Of a stretch of 64,000 nucleotides of DNA, positions 35,672 through 49,770 are shown piece after piece. Numbering within the stretch: position 1 is the stretch's first letter; every line of letters begins with the position of its first letter. The DNA comes from Littorina saxatilis (lineage: Eukaryota; Mollusca; Gastropoda; Littorinimorpha; Littorinidae). The stretch is from NCBI RefSeq assembly GCF_037325665.1, contig NC_090260.1, positions 54,348,649 to 54,412,648 on the forward strand, given 5' to 3'. Made by a program: the position numbers and the translations under genes. The notes below the pieces were generated by a model. It saw nothing but the letters and a program-made list of their open reading frames with translations. It was not told where the DNA came from and made no database searches.

Positions 35672-38600
35672 ATGTCTACAGTGTGTGACATGACAAGGGA
35701 ACTCACCGCTTCATGGAAACACAATGACTGATGACATGTCTACAGTGTGTGTCATGACAAGGGAACTCACCGCTTCATAGAGACACAATGACTTATGACA
35801 TGTCTACAGTGCGTGACATGACAAGGGAACTCACCGCTTGATAGAAACACAATGACTGATGACATGTCTACATTGTGTGACATGACAAGGGAACTCACCG
35901 CTTCATAGAGACACAATGCCTGATGACATGTCTACAGTGTGTGACGTGACAAGAGAACTTACCGCTTGATAGAGACACCATGACTGATGACATGTCTACA
36001 GTGTGTGACATGACAAGGGAACTCACCGCTTCATAGAGATACAATGACTGATGACATGTCTACACTGTGTGACGTGACAAGGGAACTCACCGCTTGATAG
36101 AGACACAATGACTGATGACATGTCTACACTGTGTGACGTGACAAGGGAACTCACCGCTTCATAGAGATACAATGACTGATGACATGTCTACACTGTGTGA
36201 CGTGACAAGGGAACTCACCGCTTGATAGAGACACAATGACTGATGACATGTCTACAGTGTGTGACGTGACAAGGGAACTCACCGCTTCATGGAAACACAA
36301 TGACTGATGACATGTCTATAGTGTGTGACATGACAAGGGAACTCACCGCTTCATAGAGACACAATGACTGATGACATGTCTACAGTGTGTGACATGACAA
36401 GGGAACTCACCGCTTCATAGAGACACAATGACTGATGACATGTCTACAGTGTGTGTCGTGACAAGGGAACTCACCGCTTGATAGAGACACAATGACTGAT
36501 GACATGTCTACAGTGTGTGACATGACAAATGAACTCACCGCTTCATAGAGACACAATGACTGATGACATGTCTACAGTGTGTGACATGACAAGGGAACTC
36601 ACCGCTTGATAGAGACACAATGACTGATGACATGTCTACAGTGTGTGTCATGACAAGGGAAGTCACCGCTTGATAGAGACACAATGACTGATGACATGTC
36701 TACAGTGTGTGTTATGACAAGGGAAGTCACCGCTTGATAGAGACACAATGACTGATGACATGTCTACAGTGTGTGACATGACAAGGGAACTCACCGCTTC
36801 ATAGAGACACAATGACTGATGTCATGTCTACAGTGTGTGACGTGACAAGGGAACTCACCGCTTGATAGAGACACAATGACTGATGACATGTCTACAGTGT
36901 GTGACATGACAAGGGAACTCACCGCTTGATAGAAACACAATGACTGATGTCATGTCTACAGTGTGGGACGTGACAAAGGAACTTACCGCTTGATAGAGAC
37001 ACAATGACCGATGACATGTCTACAGTGTGTGTCATGACAAGGGAACTCACCGCTTCATGGAAACACAATGACTGATGACATGTCTACAGTGTGTGACATG
37101 ACAAGGGAACTCACCGCTTCATAGAGACACAATGACTGAAGACATGTCTACAGTGTGTGACGTGACAAGGGAACTCACCGCTTCATAGAGACACAATGAC
37201 TGATGACATGTCTACAGTGTGTGACGTGACAAGGGAACTCACCGCTTCATAGAGACACAATGACTGATGACATGTCTACAGTGTGTGACATGACAAGGGA
37301 ACTCACCGCTTGATAGAGACACAATGACTAATGACATGTCTACATTGTGTGACATGACAAGGGAACTCACCGCTTCATAGAGACACAATGACTGATGACA
37401 TGTCTACAGTGTGTGACATGACAAGGGAACTCACCGCTTGATAGAGACACAATGCCTGATGACATGTCTACAGTGTGTGACGTGACAAGAGAACTTACCG
37501 CTTGATAGAGACACCATGACTGATGACATGTCTACAGTGTGTGACATGACAAGGGAACTCACCGCTTCATAGAGACACAATGACTGATGACATGTCTACA
37601 CTGTGTGACGTGACAAGGGAACTCACCGCTTGATAGAGACACAATGACTGATGACATGTCTACAGTGTGTGACATGACAAGGGAACTCACCGCTTGATAG
37701 AAACACAATGACTGATGTCATGTCTACAGTGTGGGACGTGACAAGGGAACTCACCGCTTGATAGAGACACAATGACTGATGACATGTCTACAGTGTGTGT
37801 CATGACAAGGGAACTCACCGCTTGATAGAGACACAATGACTGATGATATGTCTACAGTGTGTGTCATGACAAGGGAACTCACCGCTTGATAGAGACACAA
37901 TGACTGATGACATGTCTACAGTGTGTGTCATGACAAGGGAACTCACCGCTTGATAGAGACACAATGATTGATGACATGTCTACAGTGTGTGTCATGACAA
38001 GGGAATTCACCGCTTGATAGAGACACAATGACTGATGACATGTCTACAGTGTGTGTCATGACAAGGGAACTCACCGCTTGATAGAGACACAATGATTGAT
38101 GACATGTCTACAGTGTGTGTCATGACAAGGGAATTCACCGCTTCATAGAGACACAATGACTGATGACATGTCTACAGTGTGTGACATGACAAGGGAACTC
38201 ACCGCTTCATAGAGACACAATGACTGATGACATGTCTACAGTGTGTGTCATGACAAGGGAATTCACCGCTTCATAGAGACACAATGACTGATGACATGTC
38301 TACAGTGTGTGACGTGACAAGGGAACTCACCGCTTCATAGAGACACAATGACTGATGACATGTCTACAGTGTGTGTCATGACAAGGGAACTTACCGCTTT
38401 ATAGAGACACAATGACTGATGACATGTCTATAGTGTGTGTCATGACAAGGGAACTCACCGCTTGATAGAGACACAATGACTGATGACATGTCTACAGTGT
38501 GTGTCATGACAAGGGAACTCACCGCTTCATAGAGACACAATGATTGATGACATGTCTACAGTGTGTGACATGACAAGGGAACTCACCGCTTCATAGAGAC

Positions 38601-41600
38601 ACAATGACTGATGACATGTCTACAGTGTGTGACATGACAAAGGATCTCACCGCTTGATAGAGACACAATGACTGATGACATGTCTACATTGTGTGACATG
38701 ACAAGGGAACTCACCGCTTCATAGAGACACAATGACTGATGACATGTCTACAGTGTGTGTCATGACAAGGGAACTCACCGCTTGATAGAGACACAATGAC
38801 TGATGACATGTCTACAGTGTGTGTCGTGACAAGGGAACTCACCGCTTGATAGAGACACAATGACTGATGACATGTCTACAGTGTGTGTCATGACAAGGGA
38901 ACTCACCGCTTGATAGAGACACAATGACTGATGACATGTCTACAGTGTGTGTCATGACAAGGGAACTCACCGCTTCATAGAGACACAATGACTGATGACA
39001 TGTCTACAGTGTGTGACGTGACAAGGGAACTCACCGCTTCATAGAGACACAATGACTGATGACATGTCTAGAGTGTGTGACGTGACAAAGGAACTCACCG
39101 TTTCATAGAGACACAATGACTGATGACATGTCTACAGTGTGTGACATGACAAGGGAACTCACCGCTTCATAGAGACACAATGACTGATGACATGTCTACA
39201 CTGTGTGACGTGACAAGGGAACTCACCGCTTGATAGAGACACAATGACTGATGACATGTCTACAGTGTGTGACATGACAAGGGAACTCACCGCTTGATAG
39301 AGACACAATGACTGATGACATGTATACAGTGTGTGTCATGACAAGGGAATTCACCGCTTCATAGAGACACAATGACTGATGACATGTCTACAGTGTGTGT
39401 CATGACAAGGGAACTCACCGCTTGATAGAGACACAATGATTGATGACATGTCTACAGTGTGTGTCATGACAAGGGAACTCACCGCTTTATAGAGACACAA
39501 TGACTGATGACATGTCTACAGTGTGTGTCATGACAAGGGAACTCACCGCTTCATAGAGACACAATGGTTGATGACATGTCTACAGTGTGTGACATGACAA
39601 GGGAACTCACCGCTTCATAGAGACACAATGACTAATGACATGTCTACAGTGTGTGACATGACAAAGGATCTCACAGCTTGATAGAGACACAATGACTGAT
39701 GACATGTCTACATTGTGTGACATGACAAGGGAACTCACCGCTTCATAGAGACACAATGACTGATGACATGTCTACAGTGTGTGTCATGACAAGGGAACTC
39801 ACCGCTTGATAGAGACACAATGACTGATGACATGTCTACAGTGTGTGGCGTGAGAAGGGAACTCACCGCTTGATAGAGACAAAATGACTGATGACATGTC
39901 TACAGTGTGTGTCATGACAAGGGAACTCACCGCTTGATAGAGATACAATGACTGATGACATGTCTACAGTGTGTCATGACAAGGGAAGTCACCGCTTCAT
40001 AGAGACACAATGCCTGATGACATGTCTACAGTGTGTGACGTGACAAGGGAACTCACCGCTTCATAGAGACACAATGACTGATGACATGTCTACACTGTGT
40101 GACGTGACAAGGGAACTCACCGCTTGATAGAGACACAATGACTGATGACATGTCTACAGTGTGTGACATGACAAGGGAACTCACCGCTTCATAGAGACAC
40201 AATGACTGATGACATGTCTACACTGTGTGACGTGACAAGGGAACTCACCGCTTGATAGAGACACAATGACTGATGACATGTCTACAGTGTGTGTCATGAC
40301 AAGAGAACTTACCGCTTGATAGAGACACAATGACTGATGACATGTCTACACTGTGTGACGTGACAAGGGAACTCACCGCTTGATAGAGACACAATGACTG
40401 ATGACATGTCTACAGTGTGGGACGTGACAAGGGAACTTACCGCTTCATAGAGACACAATGACTGATGACATGTCTACAGTGTGTGGCGTGACAAGGGAAC
40501 TCACCGCTTGATCGAGACACAATGACTGATGACATGTCTACAGTGTGTGACATGACAAGGGAACTTACCGTTTCATAGAGACACAATGACTGATGACATG
40601 TCTACAGTGTGTGACATGACAAGGGAACTCACCGCTTCATGGAAACACAATGACTGATGACATGTCTACAGTGTGTGACATGACAAGGGAACTCACCGCT
40701 TCATAGAGACACAATGACTGATGACATGTCTACAGTGTGTGACATGACAAAGGAACTCACCGCTTGATAGAGACACAATGACTGATGACATGTCTACAGT
40801 GTGTGACGTGACAAGGGAACTCACCGCTTGATAGAGACACAATGACTGATGACATGTCTACACTGTGTGACGTGACAAGGGAACTCACCGCTTGATAGAA
40901 ACACAATGACTGATGACATGTCTACAGTGTGGGACGTGACAAGGGAACTTACCGCTTGATAGAGACACAATGACTGATGACATGTCTACAGTGTGTGTCA
41001 TGACAAGGGAACTTACCGCTTCATAGAGACACAATGACTGATGACATGTCTACAGTGTGTGTCATGACAAGGGAACTCACCGCTTCATAGAGACACAATG
41101 ACTGATGACATGTCTACAGTGTGTGTCATGACAAGAGAACTCACCGCTTGATAGAGACACAATGACTGATGACATGTCTACAGTGTGTGTCATGACAAGG
41201 GAAGTCACCGCTTGATAGAGACACAATGACTGATGACATGTCTACAGTGTGTGTCATGACAAGGGAACTCACCGCTTGATAGAGACACAATGACCGATGA
41301 CATGTCTACAGTGTGTGACATGACAAGGAAACTCACCGCTTCATAGAGACACAATGACTGATGTCATGTCTACAGTGTGTGACGTGACAAGGGAACTCAC
41401 CGCTTGATAGAGACACAATGACTGATGACATGTCTACAGTGTGTGACATAACAAGGGAACTCACCGCTTGATAGAGACACAATGACTGATGACATGTATA
41501 CAGTGTGGGACGTGACAAGGGAACTTACCGCTTGATAGAGACACAATGACTGATGACATGTCTACAGTGTGTGTCATGACAAGAGAACTCACTGCTTCAT

Positions 41601-43828
41601 AGAAACACAATGACTGATGACATGTCTACAGTGTGTGACGTGACAAGGGAACTCACCGCTTCATAGAGACACAATGACTGATGACATGTCTAGAGTGTGT
41701 GACGTGACAAGGGAACTCACCGCTTCATAGAGACACAAGGACTGATGACATGTCTACAGTGTGTGACGTGACACGGGAACTCACCGCTTCATAGAGACAC
41801 AATGACTGATGACATGTCTACAGTGTGTGACGTGACACGGGAACTCACCGCTTCATAGAGACACAATGACTGATGACATGTCTACACTGTGTGACGTGAC
41901 AAGGGAACTCACCGCTTGATAGAGACACAATGACTGATGACATGTCTACACTGTGTGACGTGACAAGGGAACTCACCGCTTGATAGAGACACAATGACTA
42001 ATGACATGTCTACAGTGTGTGACATGACAAGGGAACTGACCGCTTCATAGAGACACAATGACTGATGACATGTCTACAGTGTGTGACATGACAAGGGAAC
42101 TCACCGCTTGATAGAGACACAATGACTGATGACATGTCTACAGTGTGTGACATGACAAGGGAACTCACCGCTTCATAGAGACACAATGACTGATGTCATG
42201 TCTACAGTGTGTGACGTGACAAGGGAACTCACCGCTTGATAGAGACACAATGACTGATGACATGTCTACAGTGTGTGACATGACAAGGGAACTCACCGCT
42301 TGATAGAGACACAATGACTGATGACATGTCTACAGTGTGTGCCATGACAAGGGAACTCACCGCTTCATGGAAACACAATGACTGATGACATGTCTACAGT
42401 GTGTGACATGACAAGGGAACTCACCGCTTCATAGAGACACAATGACTGATGGTGTGTCTACAGTGTGTGATGTGACAAGGGAACTCACCGCTTCATAGAG
42501 ACACAATGACTGATGACATGTCTACAGTGTGTGACGTGACAAGGGAATTCACCGCTTCATAGAGACACAATGACTGATGACATGTCTATTGTGTGTGACG
42601 TGACAAGGGAACTTACCGCTTCATAGAGACACAATGACTGATGACATGTCTACAGTGTGTGACGTGACACGGGAACTTACCGCTTCATAGCGACACAATG
42701 ACTGATGACATGTCTACAGTGTGTGGCGTGACAAGGGAACTTACCGCTTCATAGAGACACAATGACTGATGACATGTCTACAGTGTGTGTCATGACAAGG
42801 GAACTTACTGCTTCATAGAGACACAATGACTGATGACATGTCTACAGTGTGTGTCATGACAAGGGAACTTACTGCTTCATATAGACACAATGACTGATGA
42901 CATGTCTACAGTGTGTGTCATGACAAGGGAACTCACCGCTTGATAGAGACACAATGACTGATGACATGTCTACAGTGTGTGTCATGACAAGGGAACTCAC
43001 CGCTTGATAGAGACACAATGACTGATGACATGTCTACAGTGTGTGTCATGACAAGGGAAGTCACCGCTTGATAGAGACACAATGACTGATGACCTGTCTA
43101 CAGTGTGTGTCATGACAAGAGAACTCACCGCTTGATAGAGACACAATGACTGATGACATGTCTACAGTGTGTGTCATGACAAGGGAAGTCACCGCTTGAT
43201 AGAGACACAATGACTGATGACATGTCTACAGTGTGTGTCATGACAAGGGAACTCACCGCTTGATAGAGCCACAATGACCGATGACATGTCTACAGTGTGT
43301 GACATGACAAGGAAACTCACCGCTTCATAGAGACACAATGACTGATGTCATGTCTACAGTGTGTGACGTGACAAGGGAACTCACCGCTTGATAGAGACAC
43401 AATGACTGATGACATGTCTACAGTGTGTGACATGACAAGGGAACTCACCGCTTGATAGAGACACAATGACTGATGACATGTCTACAGTGTGTGTCATGAC
43501 AAGGGAAGTCACCGCTTGATAGAGACACAATGACTGATGACCTGTCTACAGTGTGTGTCATGACAAGAGAACTCACCGCTTGATAGAGACACAATGACTG
43601 ATGACATGTCTACAGTGTGTGTCATGACAAGGGAAGTCACCGCTTGATAGAGACGCAATGACTGATGACATGTCTACAGTGTGTGACGTGACAAGGGAAC
43701 TCACCGCTTCATAGAGACACAACGACTGATGTCATGTCTACAGTGTGTGTCATGACAAGGGAACTCACCGCTTCATAGAGACACAATGACTGATGACATG
43801 TCTACAGTGTGTGTCATGACAAGGGAAC

Positions 43829-44925
43829 TGTCAGATATGACATTTATGGGTTTTATGTATGAACATGTATGTAATATGAGTACTTAATTAATGATGAAAT
43901 GATGCTGTTATTAGTATGCATTAATTGACAGAAGTAGACTCGTATCGCGAAAAACATTATTATTGATTCGCATGCCTGTTGGACCATGATTATGGGGCCT
44001 GTACTGTTACCTGTAGAGCCGAGTCTCCAAGCACTCACGTGCAACAGGTGAAAAACCTGAATGTCCATTTTTTGTAAGGTGAGCTGTTAGACTTGTCGCC
44101 AGTCACCTAAGCTGTTAGCTTCACTTGCCCATTGAACATGTAAGCGGCAAGTCGGGGAAGATTCTTTGCTCGCGTGCTCAGGTAAACTATTTTTCATGAT
44201 ATGTTTTCGCTAAGGAACACTAGTATGTTTATGAATGATCATTATTAATATTCGCTGCTATGTTAACTTAAGTGTTCATTGTACTAGTTCTTAATTTGGA
44301 TATTCTCAATAGTTGTTTAATGTGTGGATAAATAACTCGGACATGGATGGGAATTGATATTAGTATTGTCAGTAGTTATTTAAGAATTCGTGTGTGTGTG
44401 GTTGAATGTAGAGTGTAATTACAGCCCAGGGTGAATGATGAGTGAATTACTGTGTGTGTTATGCCTATGGAATACTGACTCAAGAATTACTTTCACAGGA
44501 GTCTTCCCAGAGACAGAAGACGGAATTCGCGAGAGCTTGTTTGACCATTCAAGCAGACGCATGAAGAGATGAAGATGCACGAAGCAGAGCGACGTGATCT
44601 ACTAACCGGACTTCACGAACCACGCCAGGAGTCGCCGCGTCGGCTGGGTGATGGAGAAACAGAGATGAACTACACTACGCTGTTCTGGTGATGGGGTAAC
44701 ACATTAATTTACTCATCTAGAACCCTGGGCGTATTGTGTATATGTGTGTGTGAATCCTGAACGTTGATATATGTACATGCTTTACCAGTGAGCTATATAA
44801 ACATATTGAGCTCCACGTATTTTCTTTTATTGTTGGAATGAATCGGAGGAGAATAACGAATGCGTATAAATGAAATAGTAGCCTTCTGACTGACAGTCGG
44901 TATTGTAGATAATTCATTCCTGACA
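43829..44925 (+). repeat. 5' LTR of the Gmr1-like element
   Basis: 1,097 bp, TGTCAG...TGACA, preceded by GGAAC and followed by the primer-binding site. Confidence 0.95.
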
Positions 44926-45138
44926 ATTGGTGACCCCGTTTTCTCCAGTGTATGTGTCTTTAACAGATTGTAGACTGTTAACGCACACTTTTTGAAGATT
45001 TTTTCATTGTATGTTTGCTTGACTACGTGTGTAAGCATATCTGTAAACACACATTTTGTGAAGAATGTTGTTACAGTGGTGAAGTGTTTTCATTAAGTAA
45101 CTCTTACAGTATTGTGATTTTGTATATATATTATCACC

Positions 45139-46734
45139 ATGAGTGACGATTGGGATTTGTGGATGTCTCGTGGGAAAGAGCTAGGTCTTAAAGACAAAGA
45201 CTTAACCGGTTTTGTCCGTGAACAGCAAAACATTGCTAGAGATGAACGGAAAGAAAAAAGAGAGGCAGAAAGTGCTCGACTAGAAGTGCATGAAAAGCGA
45301 GAGACAGAAAAGGAGCTTGCCAGACTAGAAGTCGAAAAAGAGCATGAAAAGCGAGAGACAGAAAAGGAGCTTGCCAGACTAGAAGTCGAAAAAGAGAAAC
45401 TAGAAGTTGAAAAAGAAAAAGAGCAGACTAGACAAAGCGAGTTAGATCTCGAAACGGAAAGGGTGAAAAAGGAGAGATCAGACGTTAAAGTTAGTCAGTC
45501 AGACAGTTCTAGACCTTTTCATCCAAAATTGCCTATGTTCGATGAAAACAAAGACGACATTGATGCATTTTTGTTTCGGTTTGAAACACACGCTTCGGCA
45601 TGCGGCTGGGATAAGGGTAAATGGCCTGTCTACTTGGCTGCTTTATTGAAGGGTAGTGCCTTGTCGCTTTATCATTTAATTTCAGGAGAACAAACCCTTT
45701 CGTGGGATGTATTGAAGTCTCATCTTCTTCGTAAGTTCCAATGCACAGAGGAAGGTTTCAGAGAGCGTTTCAGAGCTGTTCGTCCCGAGATGGGAGAGTC
45801 ATTTTTAGCGTTTTTAACACGCTGTCGTCATTTGCTCAACCGATGGACTGAGTTGTCTGGTGTTTCCAACACTGCCGAAGGTTTACAAGACTTGTTTTTG
45901 CGTGAACAGATACTTCAGAGTTGTACAAAGGATTTGGCCGTGTTCTTGAGGGAACGTCAGCTGGGTGACGTAGCTGCGTTATGTGAAGCAGCTGAACTTT
46001 ACCGTGAAGCTCATCCCAACAAAACCTTAGCACGGAAATCAGATGTTTCTATATTTTCAGCTGGAGTTGGAGTTGCAGATTCAACAGGGTTTAACAACGG
46101 GGGCAGTGGTTCTCGAGGTTATCGAGGAGGCCGAGGTTCTTCGGGTACAGGTCGAGGTGAGTTTCGAGGACAACGCAGGGGTGCACGTAGAGGGACCATT
46201 AAACAGAGTGATGTCTGTAGGATCTGTGGGGGTCAAGGTCATTGGGCGAACCAGTGTGCTTCGTCTAAAAACTTTGCTGAAACATTTAGCTCCGCTGTTA
46301 GCGAACACGTTCTTGTTTCAGAGGGACAACCTGGCCTACATCTGGAAATAGGAACCATCAATGGTTTTTCAGGGACAATCTTGCGGGACACAGGATGCAC
46401 TACTGCTGGTGTGAAACGGGCTTTAGTTCGTGATGATCAGTTCACAGGGCAGGAACAGCGTTGTCGGTCTTTTGGGGGACACATTGAGACATTTCCCTTG
46501 GCTGAAGTGGTTGTGGACTCGCCTTATTTTGCAGGTGTTCTGACGTGTTGCGTCATTGACGATCCTGTGGCAGATCTTATTCTTGGGAACCTACCAGGTG
46601 TTGTTTCAGTATCTGGGGGATGTGTGGGCTCTATTGTTCCAGACGCTGTCGGACTAGTGACTACCAGGCTACAAAACGGAGAAAGCCGAAGGTTCAGTGA
46701 GACCGTTAAAATCGGTACCTTGTGTTTTTACTGA
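45139..46734 (+). CDS. Gag-protease region of the Gmr1-like element
   Basis: A single 531-codon frame. The N-terminal ~120 residues form a highly charged coiled coil with a tandem EKRETEKELARLEVEK repeat. A capsid-like Gag domain follows (about residues 125-300). Next are an RGG-rich basic stretch and one CCHC zinc knuckle (CRICGGQGHWANQC, about residues 356-369). A retroviral-type aspartic protease lies at the end, with the active-site motif DTG (ILRDTGCTT). Fossil copy; function inferred from family only. Confidence 0.9.
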   Translation: MSDDWDLWMSRGKELGLKDKDLTGFVREQQNIARDERKEKREAESARLEVHEKRETEKELARLEVEKEHEKRETEKELARLEVEKEKLEVEKEKEQTRQSELDLETERVKKERSDVKVSQSDSSRPFHPKLPMFDENKDDIDAFLFRFETHASACGWDKGKWPVYLAALLKGSALSLYHLISGEQTLSWDVLKSHLLRKFQCTEEGFRERFRAVRPEMGESFLAFLTRCRHLLNRWTELSGVSNTAEGLQDLFLREQILQSCTKDLAVFLRERQLGDVAALCEAAELYREAHPNKTLARKSDVSIFSAGVGVADSTGFNNGGSGSRGYRGGRGSSGTGRGEFRGQRRGARRGTIKQSDVCRICGGQGHWANQCASSKNFAETFSSAVSEHVLVSEGQPGLHLEIGTINGFSGTILRDTGCTTAGVKRALVRDDQFTGQEQRCRSFGGHIETFPLAEVVVDSPYFAGVLTCCVIDDPVADLILGNLPGVVSVSGGCVGSIVPDAVGLVTTRLQNGESRRFSETVKIGTLCFY

Positions 46735-46736
46735 TG

Positions 46737-49592
46737 TAACTCCTGAGAAGTTAGCTGATATGCAAACCAAAGATGAATCACTGAAGAAGTGCTTCGAGCA
46801 AGTTCAGGGCGATTCGCAGGTCACAGATCAGAGCAAACCTTACTTCATCATGAAAGATGGGTTACTTCACAGAGCATTTTGTGAGAAGACTGAGATCGTC
46901 TTTCAAGTTGTTGTCCCTACTTCTTTGAGGGAACAAGTTCTCCATACCGCCCATGACGCTCTCATGTCGGGTCACTTCGGTACCAGAAGAACGTTAAAGA
47001 GGATCTTGACCCAATTCTTTTGGCCAGGCGTCAGGCGTGACGTAGGCAAGTATTGTAGAACGTGCGATGTGTGTCAGAAAACGTCTTCCAAGGGTCGCGT
47101 TCCCACTGCTCCTCTTTAGAAGATGCCGCTTATCGACGTTCCTTTCAAGAAGATCTGTATTGACTTGGTCGGTCCTTTTAAACCTGTATCTTCGACTGGA
47201 TTCCGGTACATTCTGACGATAGTGGATACAGCGACTCGTTTCCCCGAAGCAATTCCATTGAAGCAGATTGATACTGTTTCTGTTGCTGAAGCACTGTTTT
47301 CAGTTTTCTCGAGGATGTGCTGTCCTCAGGTCATTGTCTCTGATTGTGGAACGCAGTTTGTTTCTGATCTCATGATGGAGATATACAGACTTTTGGCAAT
47401 CAAGTCGATCCACACTTCTCCTTACCATGCTCAAGCAAATGGGTTAGTCGAACGATTCAACGGAACTCTGAAGAGCATGTTGCAGAAGGTTGTCCAGGAG
47501 CGCCCAACTGACTGGGACAGATACGTTCCTGCACTCCTGTTTGCGTATCGTGAACTTCCAAATGTCAGTACAGGCTTTTCTCCCTATGAGCTTCTCTTTG
47601 GGCGCGCTCCAAGAGGCCCAATGTCTATCTTAGCGGACTCATGGACAGGGAGGACTGATGGAGATGAAGCCAAACCTCTATATCAGTATGTCTTCGATTT
47701 GAGGAACAGAATCGCTGATACGTGTGCTCTGGCACAATCGAATGTTCGTGATGCTGCTCGTATTCACAAACATTACCATGACAGGAAGGCCAAACTTCGT
47801 ACTTTTGTACCTGGGGATGAAGTTCTTGTACTCTTAACTGCTGACAGCAACAAGCTTCTCATGTGCTGGAAAGGTCCATTCAAAGTGATTGAGGTGGTTA
47901 GCCCTGTTGACTACCGCATTGATCTCAACGGCAAACACAAGGTGTTTCACGTCAACATGCTGAAGAAGTATGAGAGACGAGTTTTGACAGCAGCTGTTGC
48001 TGAGGAAAGAGAGTTAAGTACTGGTCCAGTTCCTGATGACCAGGAATTCTCAACATTGATGTCTGACTCTGATCAGAAGGCAGATGCGTGTTCGGATCAC
48101 GTCTTGGATCCTGTTTGTGCTGTCGCTGTGTTGTCTCCTGAAATCGAGGATGAGGTTGTCTTGCCGACAATTCCTGCAGTTACGGGTGAATCTGTCAAAG
48201 ATGTTCACTACTCTGACGATCTTTCTCATTCAAGACGTACTGAACTGGAAACCGTTTTTCAGGAATTTTCTGAACTTCTTACAGACAAGCCGGGAGTTAC
48301 AAAAGATGTCGATGACCACGTCATTCCTTTGACAAGCGAGTGTCCTGTATATAGGAAACCATACCCGTTGCCATGTGCGTCTAGACAGACAGTTGAGAAG
48401 GAGATCAAATCCATGCTGGATTTAGGCGTCATAGAACCTTCGAAATCTGCGTACTCTTCGCCTATTGTCTTGGTGGCGAAAAGAGACGGATCAGTTCGTT
48501 TTTGCATTGATTTCCGCGCCTTGAACAAGATCACGCATTTTGATGCCGAGCCGATCCCTGACCCGGATGAGTTGTTTTGTAGTCTTGCTGGAGCAAACTT
48601 CTACACGAAGATTGACCTTGCAAAAGGCTATTGGCAGATTCCGATCAAGCCGGAAGATAGACATAAAACAGCTTTCCAAACTCCTCTTGGGTTGTTCCAA
48701 TGGGTTAAAATGCCATTTGGACTGGTCTCAGCTCCAGCAACTTTTGCTCGGATGATGCGGAAGCTTAATCTAGCAGAGAACTCAGCAGTCAACTTTTACG
48801 ATGACATTCTCATTGCTACGCAAACATGGTCAGACCACGTGAAGCAGGTTCGGGCTGTTCTGAGCAAGATGCTGAGATTTCGTCTCACTGCTCGACCATC
48901 CAAACTGTTTGCTGGGTTTTCTGAGTTGGAGTTCCTCGGACATGTTGTCGGTCGAGGATATCTCAAACCAGAGGACGGGAAGGTCAAGAAGATTTTGTCT
49001 GTGAATCGGCCAACGACAAAGAAGCAGGTTCGTTCCCTGATGGGGTTGTTAAGTTACTACAGGCGATACGTCCCTAACTTTGCAACTTTGACAGCTCCTT
49101 TGACGGATCTAACCCGAGACGATCATGGCAAAACTATCACATGGACGGCAGAATGTGATTCTGCGCTGAAAGCTGTTCAGGAGGTGCTGTCTACTCTTGC
49201 CTGACCTGAGTTAAGATTTCGTTGTGAGAACTGATGCAAGTTCGACAGGTTTGGGTGCAGTTCTTCTGCAGGAAAAGGAGGGTCTTCTACATCCTGTTGC
49301 TTATGCCAGTCGAAAACTGCTTGATCGAGAGTCCAGGTACTCCACCATCGAACGTGAATGTCTTGCCATTGTTTGGGGACTCACAAAGTTCTCGCGCTAC
49401 CTGCTTTGCCGGGAATTTGTCATACAGACGGATCACAGGCCACTCACATACATGGCGTCATGTAGGCTCAAGAACAGTCGTGTGATGCGTTGGGTGTTGT
49501 CTCTTCAGGAGTTCGTTGTTCAGCCGATTGCAGGCCAGTGCAATCAGTTTGCGGATTTGTTGTCTCGATCAGTCTGTGATCAAACTCTTTGA
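46737..49592 (+). pseudogene. Pol region of the Gmr1-like element (IN-RT-RNase H)
   Basis: Domains in order are: integrase zinc-binding HHCC segment (~46.9-47.1 kb); integrase core and SH3-like C-terminal part (~47.1-48.0 kb, e.g. IVSDCGTQF and HSPYHAQANGLVERFNG-type motifs); an acidic linker; reverse transcriptase (~48.35-49.1 kb, with the FYDDILI catalytic motif); and RNase H (~49.2-49.57 kb, TDASSTGLGAVL). Known Ty3/Gypsy elements normally place integrase last; the Gmr1 group has this inverted order. The region carries about two breaks. Confidence 0.9.
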
Positions 49593-49770
49593 ACAAGAAG
49601 AAAAATGGACCTGGAAGTCAGATCTGTTTGTATAGAACTGTATATATACAAGTAGTGACGTTGACACTTTGAGTGGGATGTACTATCATGGATGATAACA
49701 TTTGTATGGTGTTATCGAGTTAAGAAATGAGAAATCTTTTATGCAGCTTTCTACTTGAAGTGGGGGGCAT

